Assembly (NCBI RefSeq): GCF_900105395.1
Contig: NZ_LT629775.1
Location: 3,056,501 to 3,120,500 of the forward strand
DNA from: Streptomyces sp. TLI_053
GTDB taxonomy: Bacteria > Actinomycetota > Actinomycetes > Streptomycetales > Streptomycetaceae
DNA: 64,000 nt
Direction of reading: 5' to 3'
Part shown: positions 18,211 through 27,317 of the stretch, in pieces
Position numbering within the stretch: the stretch's first letter is position 1
Layout: each line of letters opens with the position of its first letter
Notes under the pieces: generated by a model
Databases searched by the model: none
What the model was told of the DNA's origin: nothing
The model's input: only the letters and a program-made list of their open reading frames with translations
Translations under genes and position numbers: made by a program

Positions 18211-19170
18211 TTGTCCCAGAACCGCCTCCGCCCGCGCCGTTCCTGCCTCGCCGTGCCGGGCTCCAACCCGCGCTTCCTGGAGAAGGCCCAGGGCCTGCAG
18301 GCCGACCAGGTCTTCCTCGACCTGGAGGACGCCTGCGCCCCCCTGGTCAAGGAGAGCGCCCGCCACACCGTCGTCGACGCCCTGAACAACGGCGACTGGA
18401 CCGGCAAGACCCGGGTCGTGCGGGTCAACGACTGGACCACCCACTGGACCTACCGCGACGTGATCACCGTGGTCGAGGGCGCCGGCACGAACCTCGACTG
18501 CATCATGCTGCCGAAGGTCCAGGACGCCGAGCAGGTGAAGGCGCTCGACCTGCTGCTCACCCAGATCGAGAAGACCATGGGCTTCGAGGTCGGCCGGATC
18601 GGCATCGAGGCGCAGATCGAGAACGCCAAGGGCCTCATCAACGTCGACACCATCGCCCAGGCCTCGCCCCGGCTGGAGACCATCATCTTCGGCCCGGCCG
18701 ACTTCATGGCCTCGATCAACATGAAGTCGCTGGTGGTCGGCGAGCAGCCGCCCGGCTACTCGGCCGACGCCTACCACTACATCCTGATGCGCATCCTGAT
18801 GGCCGCCCGCGCCAACGACCTCCAGGCGATCGACGGCCCCTACCTCCAGATCCGCAACCAGGAGGGCTACCGCGAGGTGGCCGGCCGCGCCGCCGCGCTG
18901 GGCTTCGACGGCAAGTGGGTGCTGCACCCGGACCAGATCGGCGCCGCCAACGAGATCTTCTCGCCCTCCCAGGAGGACTACGACCACGCCGAGCTGATCC
19001 TCGACGCCTACGACTGGTGCACCTCCGAGGCCGGCGGCTTCAAGGGCTCGGCGATGCTCGGCGACGAGATGATCGACGAGGCCAGCCGCAAGATGGCGCT
19101 GGTCGTCTCCGGCAAGGGCCGCGCGGCCGGTATGAAGCGCACCTCCACGTTCGAGCCCCCGCAGGCCTGA
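18211..19170 (+). CDS. mcl: HpcH/HpaI-CitE family lyase, beta-methylmalyl-CoA/malyl-CoA lyase type
   Basis: The 319-residue product starts at TTG (SQNRLRPRRSCLAVPGSNPRF follows) with AAGGA about 11 bases upstream; the 20-base gap from meaA argues for co-transcription. Motifs are DQVFLDLEDACAP (metal-binding Glu/Asp), RVVRVND, IMLPKVQDAEQV, EAQIENAKGL, IIFGPADFMASI and GKWVLHPDQIGAAN. All are typical of the CitE-like lyases that cleave beta-methylmalyl-CoA to glyoxylate and propionyl-CoA. Pathway assignment rests on operon context, because sequence alone does not exclude a related citramalyl- or malyl-CoA specificity. Confidence 0.9.
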   Translation: MSQNRLRPRRSCLAVPGSNPRFLEKAQGLQADQVFLDLEDACAPLVKESARHTVVDALNNGDWTGKTRVVRVNDWTTHWTYRDVITVVEGAGTNLDCIMLPKVQDAEQVKALDLLLTQIEKTMGFEVGRIGIEAQIENAKGLINVDTIAQASPRLETIIFGPADFMASINMKSLVVGEQPPGYSADAYHYILMRILMAARANDLQAIDGPYLQIRNQEGYREVAGRAAALGFDGKWVLHPDQIGAANEIFSPSQEDYDHAELILDAYDWCTSEAGGFKGSAMLGDEMIDEASRKMALVVSGKGRAAGMKRTSTFEPPQA

Positions 19171-19192
19171 GACCGGTCAGGAGCCGTCGATC

Positions 19193-19696
19193 ATGCAGTT
19201 CGGACGCACCTACGAAGAGTTCGAGGTCGGCGCCGTCTACCGGCACTGGCCCGGCAAGACGGTCACCGAGTACGACGACCACCTCTTCTGTCTGCTCACC
19301 ATGAACCACCACCCGCTCCACATGGACACCAACTACGCGGAGCGGACCACCGACTTCGGCAAGAACGTGGTGGTGGGCAACTACATCTACTCGCTGCTGC
19401 TGGGCATGTCCGTCCCGGACGTCTCCGGCAAGGCGATCGCCAACCTGGAGATCGAGTCGCTGCGGCACGTCGCGCCGACCTTCCACGGCGACACGATCTA
19501 CGGCGAGACCACCGTGCTCGACAAGTGGCCGTCCAAGTCCAAGGACGACCGCGGCATCGTGTACGTCGAGACCAAGGGCTACAAGCAGGACGGCACGGTC
19601 GTCTGCGTCTTCCGCCGCAAGGTGATGGTGCCGACCGCGACGTACATCGAGGCGCGCGGCGGCGAGCAGCCCGCCCGGCCGACGCCGCTCGCCTGA
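19193..19696 (+). CDS. mch: MaoC-family hydratase, mesaconyl-CoA hydratase type
   Basis: The 167-residue single hot-dog-fold protein starts at MQFGRTYEEFEVGAVYRHWPG. It carries the hydratase signature TVTEYDDHLFCLLTMNHHPLHMDTNYAERTTDFGKNVVVGNYIYSL, in which the Asp and His of the D...NxxPxH pattern are catalytic. In this pathway the enzyme hydrates mesaconyl-C1-CoA to beta-methylmalyl-CoA. It is shorter than the two-domain alphaproteobacterial enzyme, as expected for actinobacteria. It lies 22 bases after the lyase gene and shares its operon. Confidence 0.9.
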   Translation: MQFGRTYEEFEVGAVYRHWPGKTVTEYDDHLFCLLTMNHHPLHMDTNYAERTTDFGKNVVVGNYIYSLLLGMSVPDVSGKAIANLEIESLRHVAPTFHGDTIYGETTVLDKWPSKSKDDRGIVYVETKGYKQDGTVVCVFRRKVMVPTATYIEARGGEQPARPTPLA

Positions 19697-19854
19697 GCCC
19701 TCTCGAAGCCCCGCCCCCAGGACCCCGGACGGGCCCGGCCGCCGTCATCGGCCGTGCCCCGCACCGGTTCACGGGGGCTCCGCGGAGCCACGCCCGCGGA
19801 GCCCCCGTCCACTTCCCCCACCCTCGTTTTTCCAGGCATGACAGGAGCCGCACG

Positions 19855-21057
19855 ATGGGACGCCTCGCACAGACCGACGGCCTCACCGAGATCCAGCGGG
19901 ACATCCTCGCCACCGTGCGCGAGTTCGTCGACAAGGAGATCATCCCGGTCGCGACCGAGCTGGAGCACAAGGACGAGTACCCGACGGCGATCGTCGAGGG
20001 CATGAAGGAGCTCGGGCTCTTCGGCCTGACCATCCCCGAGGAGTACGGCGGCCTCGGCGAGTCGCTGCTGACCTACGCGCTGGTGGTCGAGGAGATCGCC
20101 CGCGGCTGGATGTCCGTCTCCGGCATCGTCAACACCCACTTCATCGTCGCCCACATGATCAACGCGCACGGCACCCAGGAGCAGAAGGACCACTTCCTGC
20201 CGCGGATGGCCGCCGGCGAGATCCGCGGCGCCTTCTCGATGTCCGAGCCCGGCCTCGGCTCCGACGTCGCGGCGATCAGTACCAAGGGTGTGAAGGACGG
20301 GAACTTCTACGTCCTCAACGGCCAGAAGATGTGGCTGACCAACGGCGGCACCTCCAGCCTGGTCGCGGTGCTCTGCCGGACCGACGAGGGCGGCTCCACC
20401 CCGTACAAGAACATGACCACCTTCCTGGTCGAGAAGACGCCGGGCTTCGGCGCCAACCCGACCGTCCCCGGCCTCACCGTGCCCGGGAAGATCGAGAAGA
20501 TGGGCTACAAGGGCGTCGACACCACCGAGCTGGTGCTCCAGGACGTCCGGATCCCGGCCGACCGGATCCTCGGCGGCGTCCCCGGCCGGGGCTTCTACCA
20601 GATGATGGACGGCGTCGAGGTCGGCCGGGTCAACGTGGCCGCGCGCGGCTGCGGCGTCGCCCGCCGCGCCTTCGAGCTGGGCATCTCCTACGCCCAGCAG
20701 CGCTCCACCTTCGGCAAGAAGATCGCCGAGCACCAGGCGATCCAGTTCAAGCTCGCCGAGATGGCCACCAAGGTCGAGGCCGCGCACCAGATGATGGTCA
20801 TGGCCGCCCGCAAGAAGGACAGCGGCGAGCGCAACGACCTCGAGGCGGGCATGGCGAAGTACCTCGCCTCCGAGTACTGCAAGGAGGTCGTCGAGGACGC
20901 CTTCCGCATCCACGGCGGCTACGGCTTCTCCAAGGAGTACGAGATCGAGCGGCTCTACCGGGAGGCCCCGATGCTGCTGATCGGTGAAGGTACTGCGGAG
21001 ATCCAGAAGATGATCATCGGACGCCGGCTGCTCGAGGAGTACCGCATCGCGGGCTGA
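19855..21057 (+). CDS. mcd: Acyl-CoA dehydrogenase, methylsuccinyl-CoA dehydrogenase candidate
   Basis: The 400-residue flavoprotein starts at MGRLAQTDGLTEIQRDIL; a short GGAGC site is upstream. Standard acyl-CoA dehydrogenase motifs are present: FSMSEPGLGSDVAA, WLTNGG, GYKGVDTTELVL, AARGCGVARRAFELGISYAQQR-TFG, HGGYGFSKEYEIERLYREA and GEGTAEIQKMII. In the ethylmalonyl-CoA pathway it would oxidise methylsuccinyl-CoA to mesaconyl-CoA. Proteobacterial Mcd carries a long N-terminal extension that this protein lacks, so the role is inferred from the operon position. A 158-base gap separates it from the hydratase gene. Confidence 0.88.
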   Translation: MGRLAQTDGLTEIQRDILATVREFVDKEIIPVATELEHKDEYPTAIVEGMKELGLFGLTIPEEYGGLGESLLTYALVVEEIARGWMSVSGIVNTHFIVAHMINAHGTQEQKDHFLPRMAAGEIRGAFSMSEPGLGSDVAAISTKGVKDGNFYVLNGQKMWLTNGGTSSLVAVLCRTDEGGSTPYKNMTTFLVEKTPGFGANPTVPGLTVPGKIEKMGYKGVDTTELVLQDVRIPADRILGGVPGRGFYQMMDGVEVGRVNVAARGCGVARRAFELGISYAQQRSTFGKKIAEHQAIQFKLAEMATKVEAAHQMMVMAARKKDSGERNDLEAGMAKYLASEYCKEVVEDAFRIHGGYGFSKEYEIERLYREAPMLLIGEGTAEIQKMIIGRRLLEEYRIAG

Positions 21058-21183
21058 GCACCCCGCTGCGGGGCTCGCGGCCGGCCCGCGAGACCGCCGG
21101 ACGACGGGCGTGCGGGCCCGTCCCGGCACCGCGCCGTGTCCCGCCCCGGAGGCCTGGTCCGCCCCGGGGACGACACGGCCGCT

Positions 21184-21237
21184 CCGGAGCGGCCGCAGGG
21201 CGTACAGCTGCTGTCACACGCCCTGCGGCCGCTCCGG
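21184..21237. terminator. Long hairpin after the ethylmalonyl-CoA operon
   Basis: A perfect 20-bp stem (21184-21203 with 21218-21237) encloses a 14-base loop whose core ACAGCTGCTGT is itself a dyad. It lies in the 468-base gap 21058-21525 between the acyl-CoA dehydrogenase and psd. Termination is the simplest role. The rest of that gap should contain the psd promoter; no gene was supported there. Confidence 0.7.
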
Positions 21238-21525
21238 CACACCGTCCCGCGCCCCCGACGGGCAGTCCGGGAGGACCGGCCGGGCAGCGTTGAGACATGA
21301 GTCACCAGCTTCGCCCGGTCCCTTGGGAACCGGAGCGGGGCGAGCTACGGTCGTATACAAGGGGGCGCGTCGGCGCCTCCCGCAGGTCACATGAACGAGC
21401 AGGCGGGTTGCCCACCCACCGTGTGCTCCCGATAGCATCCACCGGGACAGCAGACGTCCCTCTATTACCCGATCCCGCGGTGGCCCCCGTCCAGCGGCCA
21501 TGATCCCCCGCGACAAAGGTCTTCG

Positions 21526-22218
21526 ATGCCCATCAGCCCGTCCCCTCACTCCTCCGTCACGGACCGCGATGCCCTCGCCGCCACGACGGCCGGCCGGCGA
21601 CCCCGCGTGACCATCGCGCGCGGAGCCACCCCCTGGTTCGTCCCCACCCTCGCCACGGCCGCCGTGACCACCGCGCTCACCCGGCGCAGTGGCAAGTGGG
21701 CCCTGGCCGCGGTACCCGCCTGTGCGCTCGGCGCCGGCATGCTGTGGTTCTTCCGCGACCCCGAGCGTGAGATCGGCACGGGCAGAGTGATCTCCCCCGC
21801 CGACGGCGTGGTCCAGAGCATCGACGCGTGGCCGGACGGCCGGACCCGCGTGGCGATCTTCATGAGCCCGCTCAACGTCCACGTCAACCGGGCGCCCCTG
21901 CCCGGCACGGTGACCTCCGTCGAGCACGTGCCCGGTGGCTTCGTGCCCGCGTTCAACAAGGACAGCGACCAGAACGAGCGGGTCGTCTGGCACTTCGACA
22001 CCGAGCTCGGCGACATCGAGATGGTCCAGATCGCGGGCGCCGTGGCGCGCCGCATCGTGCCGTACGTCGACGCCGGTACCAAGGTCGAGCAGGGCGAGCG
22101 GATCGGTCTGATCCGCTTCGGGTCCCGGGTCGACACCTACCTGCCGGCCGGCGTCGAGGTCGGCGTCGAGGTCGGCCAGAAGACCACCGCCGGGGTGACG
22201 CGCCTTGACCGTGACTGA
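21526..22218 (+). CDS. psd: Phosphatidylserine decarboxylase
   Basis: The 230-residue proenzyme has a hydrophobic N-terminal region (TLATAAVTTALTRRSGK-WALAAVPACALGAGMLWFFRDP). The decarboxylase core follows: GRVISPADGVVQSID, FMSPLNVHVNRAPLPG and NERVVWHF. The self-cleavage site lies within GLIRFGSRVDTYLP, where the G-S bond is cut to leave a pyruvoyl-bearing alpha chain. Length and motif match the short (type-D, PssA-partner) enzymes of actinobacteria. The product is phosphatidylethanolamine. It overlaps pssA by 14 bases. Confidence 0.94.
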   Translation: MPISPSPHSSVTDRDALAATTAGRRPRVTIARGATPWFVPTLATAAVTTALTRRSGKWALAAVPACALGAGMLWFFRDPEREIGTGRVISPADGVVQSIDAWPDGRTRVAIFMSPLNVHVNRAPLPGTVTSVEHVPGGFVPAFNKDSDQNERVVWHFDTELGDIEMVQIAGAVARRIVPYVDAGTKVEQGERIGLIRFGSRVDTYLPAGVEVGVEVGQKTTAGVTRLDRD

Positions 22219-23083
22219 TCCTGAGACGATCGTCGGCCTGGACGACGAGGAGACGGCCCTGCGCCGTCGCCGCTGGGCCCGCGACCGCGAGCTGCGCGCG
22301 CCGCGCTCGCCCCAGCACCTCTCCACCGCCGACTTCCTCACCCTGGGGAACGCCGTCTGCGGCTTCCTGGCGATCTACTCGATCACCACCGGGGTGCTCG
22401 TCCCGCACATCACCAACCCGGACGCCGCGCCGGACAAGCACAGCGCCGCCACCGCGGTGACGCTGCTGCTGATCGGCTCGATGTGCGACCTGTTCGACGG
22501 CCTGGTGGCGCGCAAGCTGCGCTCCTCCGCGCTGGGCGCCGAACTCGACAACCTGGCCGACCTGATCAGCTTCGGCATCGCGCCGGCCTACTTCGTCGCG
22601 GTCTGGGGCATGGTCTCGCCCGGCTCCAACAGCCGGCTGTCGGCGCTGATCGCGCTGACCGTGCTGCTCGCGGTGGTACTGCGGCTCGCCCGCTTCTCCA
22701 CCGTGAAGATGCGGCCGGGGGTGTTCCAGGGCATGCCCTGCCCGATGGGCGCGATGACGGTGATCGCCATCGTGCTGCTCGACCCACCGTTCCTGCCCGG
22801 TCTGCTGGCGATCTTCGCCGTCGCGTACCTCATGGTCAGCCGGATCGAGTACCCGAAGCCGCAGGGGCTGCTGGCCACCGCCACGCTGTGCTGGATCGTG
22901 GTCTCGATCGGCTGCCTGGCGGCCTGGGCGACCGGTCTGCCGGGCGGCGACAACCTGCTGCACATCGGCGCGTTCGCGCAGATCGCGCTCGCCGCGATGG
23001 CGCCGCTGCTGGTGATCCGCCGCAAGGTCGGCCAGAAGGTCGGCGACGTGCGGGCCCGCCGCGCGGAGTCGCGGATCGGCTGA
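22205..23083 (+). CDS. pssA: CDP-diacylglycerol-serine O-phosphatidyltransferase
   Basis: The 292-residue integral membrane protein has several helices. The CDP-alcohol phosphatidyltransferase signature D-x2-DG-x2-AR-x8-G-x3-D-x3-D is seen in full as CDLFDGLVARKLRSSALG followed by AELDNLAD. It makes phosphatidylserine, the substrate of the upstream decarboxylase. The start is TTG at 22205, inside psd, with GTG at 22211 as the alternative; both give overlap and coupling. The cytoplasmic N-terminus is charged (DDEETALRRRRWARDRELR). Confidence 0.94.
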   Translation: MTVTDPETIVGLDDEETALRRRRWARDRELRAPRSPQHLSTADFLTLGNAVCGFLAIYSITTGVLVPHITNPDAAPDKHSAATAVTLLLIGSMCDLFDGLVARKLRSSALGAELDNLADLISFGIAPAYFVAVWGMVSPGSNSRLSALIALTVLLAVVLRLARFSTVKMRPGVFQGMPCPMGAMTVIAIVLLDPPFLPGLLAIFAVAYLMVSRIEYPKPQGLLATATLCWIVVSIGCLAAWATGLPGGDNLLHIGAFAQIALAAMAPLLVIRRKVGQKVGDVRARRAESRIG

Positions 23084-23092
23084 CGACCGCCG

Positions 23093-23150
23093 CAGGACAT
23101 GCGGAAGGGCCCGGCTCCCCGAGGGGAGCCGGGCCCTTCCGCATGTCCTG
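23093..23150. terminator. Very strong bidirectional terminator between pssA and a convergent gene
   Basis: A 28-bp arm (23093-23120) is followed, after only 2 bases, by its perfect complement (23123-23150), giving an uninterrupted hairpin of about 26 usable base pairs. It starts 10 bases after the pssA stop and ends 25 bases before the convergent stop at 23175. Confidence 0.9.
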
Positions 23151-23174
23151 GCGCCGTCCGCGCGAACCGCTCGC

Positions 23175-24677
23175 TCAGGCACCGCCGCGGTGCACGCTGA
23201 ACGCCGAGCGGCGGGCCGCCCGGGCCACCGCCGGGTCCGGGTGGACGCCGGAGACGGCCGTCAGCACCGAGGCCGCCCGGGGGTGCCCGGACTGCCGGGC
23301 CCGGGCGAACAGCCGCACCGGATCACCGGCCGAGGCGCCCTCGACATGGCCCACCAGAAGTTCCGTTTCCCCGTGGTCCAGCACGGCCGCGGCGGTGTCC
23401 ACCCAGAGCCAGGCGGCGTCCTCCGCGCCCAGCACGTCGGCCGGCGAGACCCCCTCGTCCGAGCGCTCGGCCAGCCACAGCAGCGCGTACGGGCGCAGCA
23501 CCGGCTCGTCGACGGCGGCCCGGACGGCCTGCTCGGCGGTGGATCCGGCCACCCTCAGCGCCTCGAAGGCCAGGCCGCGCACCAGGGCGTCCTCGCCCTG
23601 CGCGGCCTCCAGCAGCTCGGCCACCGCCCGGTCGGCGGGGCGGGCGGCCAGCCAGGCCCGGTACTCGGCGCGGGCCGGGCCCGGCGAGTAGTCGGCGCAG
23701 GCGCTCAGCAGTTCCATCGCGCTCTGCTCGATGTGGCCGGCGGCGGTCTGCGCGACGGTGCAGATCTCCTCCAGCTTGGCCCGCACCGCCCAGTGCCCGA
23801 GCGGCGAGAGCTCGGCGGCGTTGTCCTCGCGGACCAGCGCGCCGACGGCGGCCAGGCCGTCCAGCATCCAGTCCAGGACGGCGGCGACGTCGGCCGGCGA
23901 GGCCGGGGTGTCGATCTGCGGCTCGCGGCAGGTGCCGCGGACGGCGGAGACGGCGGAGGCCGCGTGCGGGACGGGCGAGAGGCCGAAGGCGCCCTCGCCG
24001 CCGCCGACCCGGCGCTCGTCCAGGCCGCGCCGGAGCAGTTCCAGCAGCTCGACGTCGGCGACCGGGCCGTCCACCAGGTGCAGGAAGGAGAGCAGCTGGG
24101 GCGCCTGGTCGACGGCCTGTCCGGCGAGGACCGCGAACACGCCGCGCAGGGCGGCGGGCGGCACCGGGGCGAGCAGGGTCCAGGCGTCGAACAGGGTCGA
24201 CCAGCCGCGGATCACCGCCTCGTCGTCGTGCTCCCAGGCGTGCAGGCGCCAGCCGGGGACGGCGCCGCCGTCGCGGGGCTCGACCAGGCCGACCAGCAGG
24301 GCCTGGCCCCAGGCCTTGGCGGCGGCGCCCACCGTCATGGCGAGGGCGCGGCCGGCGGCGCGGGCGTCCTCGGGGAGCAGTTCGCCGCGCTTGTCGACCT
24401 CCTCGAGGTCGCCGGCCCAGCGGGCGATCCGGACGGCGTCGACCAGCATCCGGCGGGCCAGCGGGGCCAGCTCGGCGGGTGCGGGGAAGCCCTCCGGGAC
24501 GGGGACCCGGCCTCGGCCGGGGGCGGGGGCGGGGCCTCGTCGGCGGGGTACGCCCTGGCTCCCCGGCCTCGCGCCGGCGGGGCGGTGGGCCGTTCCGGGG
24601 AGACGGGTCACCGTCGCGCCGGAACCGTTGGTCGGCGGGAGCGGGGCATCACGGTCGCGCGGATTCCGAGACGTCAC
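23175..24677 (-). CDS. Conserved actinobacterial hypothetical protein with helical-repeat C-terminus
   Basis: The 500-residue protein starts at a GTG (TSRNPRDRDAPLPPTNGSG follows). The first 60 residues are disordered and rich in Pro, Gly and Arg. The remainder is alanine- and leucine-rich and predicted helical. Residues about 360-490 (VAELLEAAQGEDALVRGLAFEALRVAGS; LARARQSGHPRAASVLTAVSGVHPDPAVARAARRS) resemble HEAT-like repeats. No catalytic motif, signal peptide or membrane segment was recognised. It is transcribed towards pssA and separated by a strong terminator. Function unknown. Confidence 0.75.
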   Translation of the reverse strand: MTSRNPRDRDAPLPPTNGSGATVTRLPGTAHRPAGARPGSQGVPRRRGPAPAPGRGRVPVPEGFPAPAELAPLARRMLVDAVRIARWAGDLEEVDKRGELLPEDARAAGRALAMTVGAAAKAWGQALLVGLVEPRDGGAVPGWRLHAWEHDDEAVIRGWSTLFDAWTLLAPVPPAALRGVFAVLAGQAVDQAPQLLSFLHLVDGPVADVELLELLRRGLDERRVGGGEGAFGLSPVPHAASAVSAVRGTCREPQIDTPASPADVAAVLDWMLDGLAAVGALVREDNAAELSPLGHWAVRAKLEEICTVAQTAAGHIEQSAMELLSACADYSPGPARAEYRAWLAARPADRAVAELLEAAQGEDALVRGLAFEALRVAGSTAEQAVRAAVDEPVLRPYALLWLAERSDEGVSPADVLGAEDAAWLWVDTAAAVLDHGETELLVGHVEGASAGDPVRLFARARQSGHPRAASVLTAVSGVHPDPAVARAARRSAFSVHRGGA

Positions 24678-24992
24678 GTCGAGCAGTCTTCCCCTTGTAC
24701 CGGCCTTCTGTCACATCCGGTTGTCCGCGCGGGGCGGGGCGGGGGCGCGGGGGGATCGACAAGATCGGGCAACAGAGGCCAAACCGACTGGCTTGATCTT
24801 TGTGGCGGGTCCATGCCAGGTGGGGCGGCCCGGAGGGGCCGGTGGTCCGGAGGGGGTCCCGGGCGGCCCGCGCGCCGCCCTCCGTCCGCCGGCCGCTCAC
24901 CCGCTCCCCCCGGCTCCCCGGCCCCGCGCGACGCGGCGGGGAGCACCCGGCGGGGCCGGAGCCGGGGCGGCGGGGGCGACGGGGGCGGCGGC
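24678..24992 (-). promoter_or_regulatory. 315-base gap upstream of the helical-repeat gene
   Basis: The gap holds a hexamer dyad, AAGATC (24761-24766) and GATCTT (24795-24800), in a locally AT-richer patch about 85-120 bases upstream of the GTG start, a plausible control site. The rest (24810-24990) is very GC-rich, and no gene or clear hairpin was supported. Confidence 0.3.
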
Positions 24993-26108
24993 TCAGCAGA
25001 AGGGCGTGAGCCAGCGGCGCAGGGTCTCGGAGTAGCGGTCCGGGTCGGTGTTCCACAGCGCGGCGTGGTCGCCGCCGGGGAAGGCCTGGAGGTTCACCAG
25101 GGACGGACGGCTCGCGGCCAGCCGCTCGGCGGCCCGGAACGGCGCCACCGGATCGTCGGGGCCGTGCAGCACCAGGGTGGGCACCCGCAGGTCGGTGCCC
25201 TCCGCGAGACGGGCGAAGTCGGCCAGATCCACGCCGGTCCGGCCCTCGGCGGCCAGCGCGCCGAGTTCGGCGGCCGCGCCCCGGTACCCGGCCCTGGCCG
25301 CGCCCCGGCGGGCCGTGGCCGGCCAGTCCAGCACCGGGGAGTCCAGGACCAGGCTGCTGACCGAGGAGGCGAAGTCCGAGCGGGCGGCGGCCTGCAGGGC
25401 CATCGTGGCGCCCAGCGACCAGCCGTACAGCACCACCCGGCCCGCGCCGCCGTCCAGGGCCAGCCGGATCGCCGCCTCGACGTCCCGCCACTCCGTCTCG
25501 CCGAAGTGGCCCAGGCCGTCGGGGGAGGCCGGCGCGCCCGCGTCGCCCCGGTAGCTGACCGCCAGCGCGGGCAGGCCGAGCCGCCGCAGCACGGGCAGGA
25601 CGGGCAGCACCTGGGCGCGGTCGGCGTCCGGGCCGTGCACCAGGATCACCCAGGTGCCGCGCTTGCCGTCCAGCCACCAGGCGGGCAGCGCGCCCAGCTC
25701 CCCCTCGACGGCGGTCTCGCCGAAGGTCAGGCCGAGGGCCGAGGCCGGGTCGCCGAGGTACACCCGCGGGGTGAAGCGGACCTCGGTACCGGGGGCGAGG
25801 GTGCCACGGTCGGCGCGGACCAGGCGGCGGGTGACGCCCCGTTCGTCGCGGTGCAGGACCTCCTCGACGACGGCGTGCCCGTCCTCCCCCCACTCGACGG
25901 CCCAGCGCCCGGGGCGCTCGCTCTCCGCGCTCCGGGTGAAGGTGATCCGCCCGGCCCCCAGGCTCTGGACCACGACCGGGCCGGTCCGCTCCCGGGCGGC
26001 CCCGGCCGGGCGGACCATCCGCTCCGAGGCCCGGCGGCCGATCACCAGGACGGCCGCCCCGGTGCCGACCGCGGCGGCCGCCACGGTGGCCGCGATTCCC
26101 CAACGCAT
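24993..26108 (-). CDS. Alpha/beta hydrolase, membrane-anchored
   Basis: The 371-residue protein starts at MRWGIAATVAAAAVGTG, preceded by GGGAG. It has an N-terminal transmembrane anchor (residues 4-23) and a domain of about 120 residues of unknown type. The hydrolase fold follows: VILVHG at its first strand, nucleophile Ser in YGWSLGATMA, Asp in LVLHGPDDPVAP and His in GGDHAALWN. The order and spacing fit serine peptidase/esterase-type alpha/beta hydrolases. The substrate is unknown. The anchor suggests that the catalytic domain faces the outside or lies at the membrane. Confidence 0.85.
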   Translation of the reverse strand: MRWGIAATVAAAAVGTGAAVLVIGRRASERMVRPAGAARERTGPVVVQSLGAGRITFTRSAESERPGRWAVEWGEDGHAVVEEVLHRDERGVTRRLVRADRGTLAPGTEVRFTPRVYLGDPASALGLTFGETAVEGELGALPAWWLDGKRGTWVILVHGPDADRAQVLPVLPVLRRLGLPALAVSYRGDAGAPASPDGLGHFGETEWRDVEAAIRLALDGGAGRVVLYGWSLGATMALQAAARSDFASSVSSLVLDSPVLDWPATARRGAARAGYRGAAAELGALAAEGRTGVDLADFARLAEGTDLRVPTLVLHGPDDPVAPFRAAERLAASRPSLVNLQAFPGGDHAALWNTDPDRYSETLRRWLTPFC

Positions 26109-26277
26109 ACTCGCTCCCCGCTGCTCGGTTCTGGGCCGACCGGTGTCCGGACCCACGTCACAGCCCAGTCCACTGGCCGCGACCCGGCCGGGCCAGCAGG
26201 ACACGGCCGTACGGGTTGCCGCGCGGGGAGGGCCGCACCGGGATCGTCAGAACGAGAGTGCCAGAACGAACGCCGGA

Positions 26278-27024
26278 TCACACGGGGATCGCGGGCTCCC
26301 GTCGGGCCAGCAGCTCCCAGAAGTGCTCGACCGGCGGGCCCCCGGCCGCGGACGGCGCGGCCGCCCCCTCGGCGGGCCCCCAGCCGCCGGACCCCCAGTG
26401 CGCGGGCACCTGCCGCTCGTCCTGGAGCACGGGCAGGACGGCCTCGAGGTCCGCCCGGTCCACCGGCACGATCCGGACGATCGCGCCGACCTGCGCCTGC
26501 CAGCGGCCGTCCACGCAGCGCCGCAGCCGCCGGTCCAGCTCCTCCCGGCGGCCGGTGGCCGCGACCAGCTCCCGCAGGGTCAGGCCCAGCACGTGCGCGA
26601 GCGCGGCCGTCGGCTCGGCGTCGCCGTCCCACTGGCCGGTGACCTCGGCCCGCCGGTACTCCCCGGCCGGGACGCCGATCCGGCGGGCCGCGCCGTCCTG
26701 GCTCAGTTCGCGGGCGAGCCGGAAGTCCCGCAGGCTCGCCGGGCGGACACCCATCAGCTGCTCGGGCGGGCACCACAGCGCCCGGGCCAGGGCGAGGAAC
26801 TCCTCCTCGCCGGGGGGCGGACCGCCGTTCTCCCAGCCGAGGACGTGGGCCGGGAGCAGCCGGACGCCGTGCGCGGCCATCCCCTCGGCGACCTGCTCGG
26901 GCGTCAGGCCGAGGGCGGCGCGGTGGGCGCGGACGGCGGCGGGCGAGAACGGCACCGGGGGCGGCGGGGCGGGCGGGGCGGACCGGGCCGGACGTGCGAA
27001 GAGGTGGGGGCGCTGGGGTCGCAT
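26278..27024 (-). CDS. XRE-family helix-turn-helix regulator
   Basis: The 248-residue protein starts at MRPQRPHLFARPARS. Two helix-turn-helix units are visible: residues about 27-75 (VRAHRAALGLTPEQVAEGMAAHG, LLPAHVLGWENGGPPP) and about 90-135 (LRDFRLARELSQDGAARRIGVP, AGEYRRAEVTGQW). The remainder has no recognised domain (EELDRRLRRCVDGRWQAQVGAIVRIVP). Tandem-HTH proteins of this type are common in streptomycetes, often near DUF397 genes, but none is adjacent here. The target is unknown. Confidence 0.83.
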   Translation of the reverse strand: MRPQRPHLFARPARSAPPAPPPPVPFSPAAVRAHRAALGLTPEQVAEGMAAHGVRLLPAHVLGWENGGPPPGEEEFLALARALWCPPEQLMGVRPASLRDFRLARELSQDGAARRIGVPAGEYRRAEVTGQWDGDAEPTAALAHVLGLTLRELVAATGRREELDRRLRRCVDGRWQAQVGAIVRIVPVDRADLEAVLPVLQDERQVPAHWGSGGWGPAEGAAAPSAAGGPPVEHFWELLARREPAIPV

Positions 27025-27317
27025 GGGTCCCGACGGTAGGCGCGGCGCCGGGTGGTGCCCCAGCCGACGAACGCACGAAGCGGGGCGGGCGCGCCGCCCG
27101 GCGGGGGTGGAGGATCGCACAGCGGGGCGCGGTCCGGCGGCGGGCGGCCTCGGAGGTAGCGACGGGGCACGGCGGGCCGCCGGGGCGGGCGGCGGACGGG
27201 TGCCGGGGCGGGCACGGGGCAGGTGCCGAGCGGGTGCCGGGGCGGCCGCCGGGAGGGCCCCGGCGTGTGACCAACCCCTCCGCGACCTCGGTTGACTCCC
27301 CCTTCGGGCCCGTGATG

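Noticed and set aside
21297..21503. 68-codon plus-strand ORF in the gap before psd
   Set aside because: No ribosome site, no protein-like composition, and it overlaps the likely psd promoter.
24761..24800. AAGATC/GATCTT dyad as a terminator
   Set aside because: Arms are only 6 bp with a 28-base gap and no stem continuity; left as a weak possible control site.
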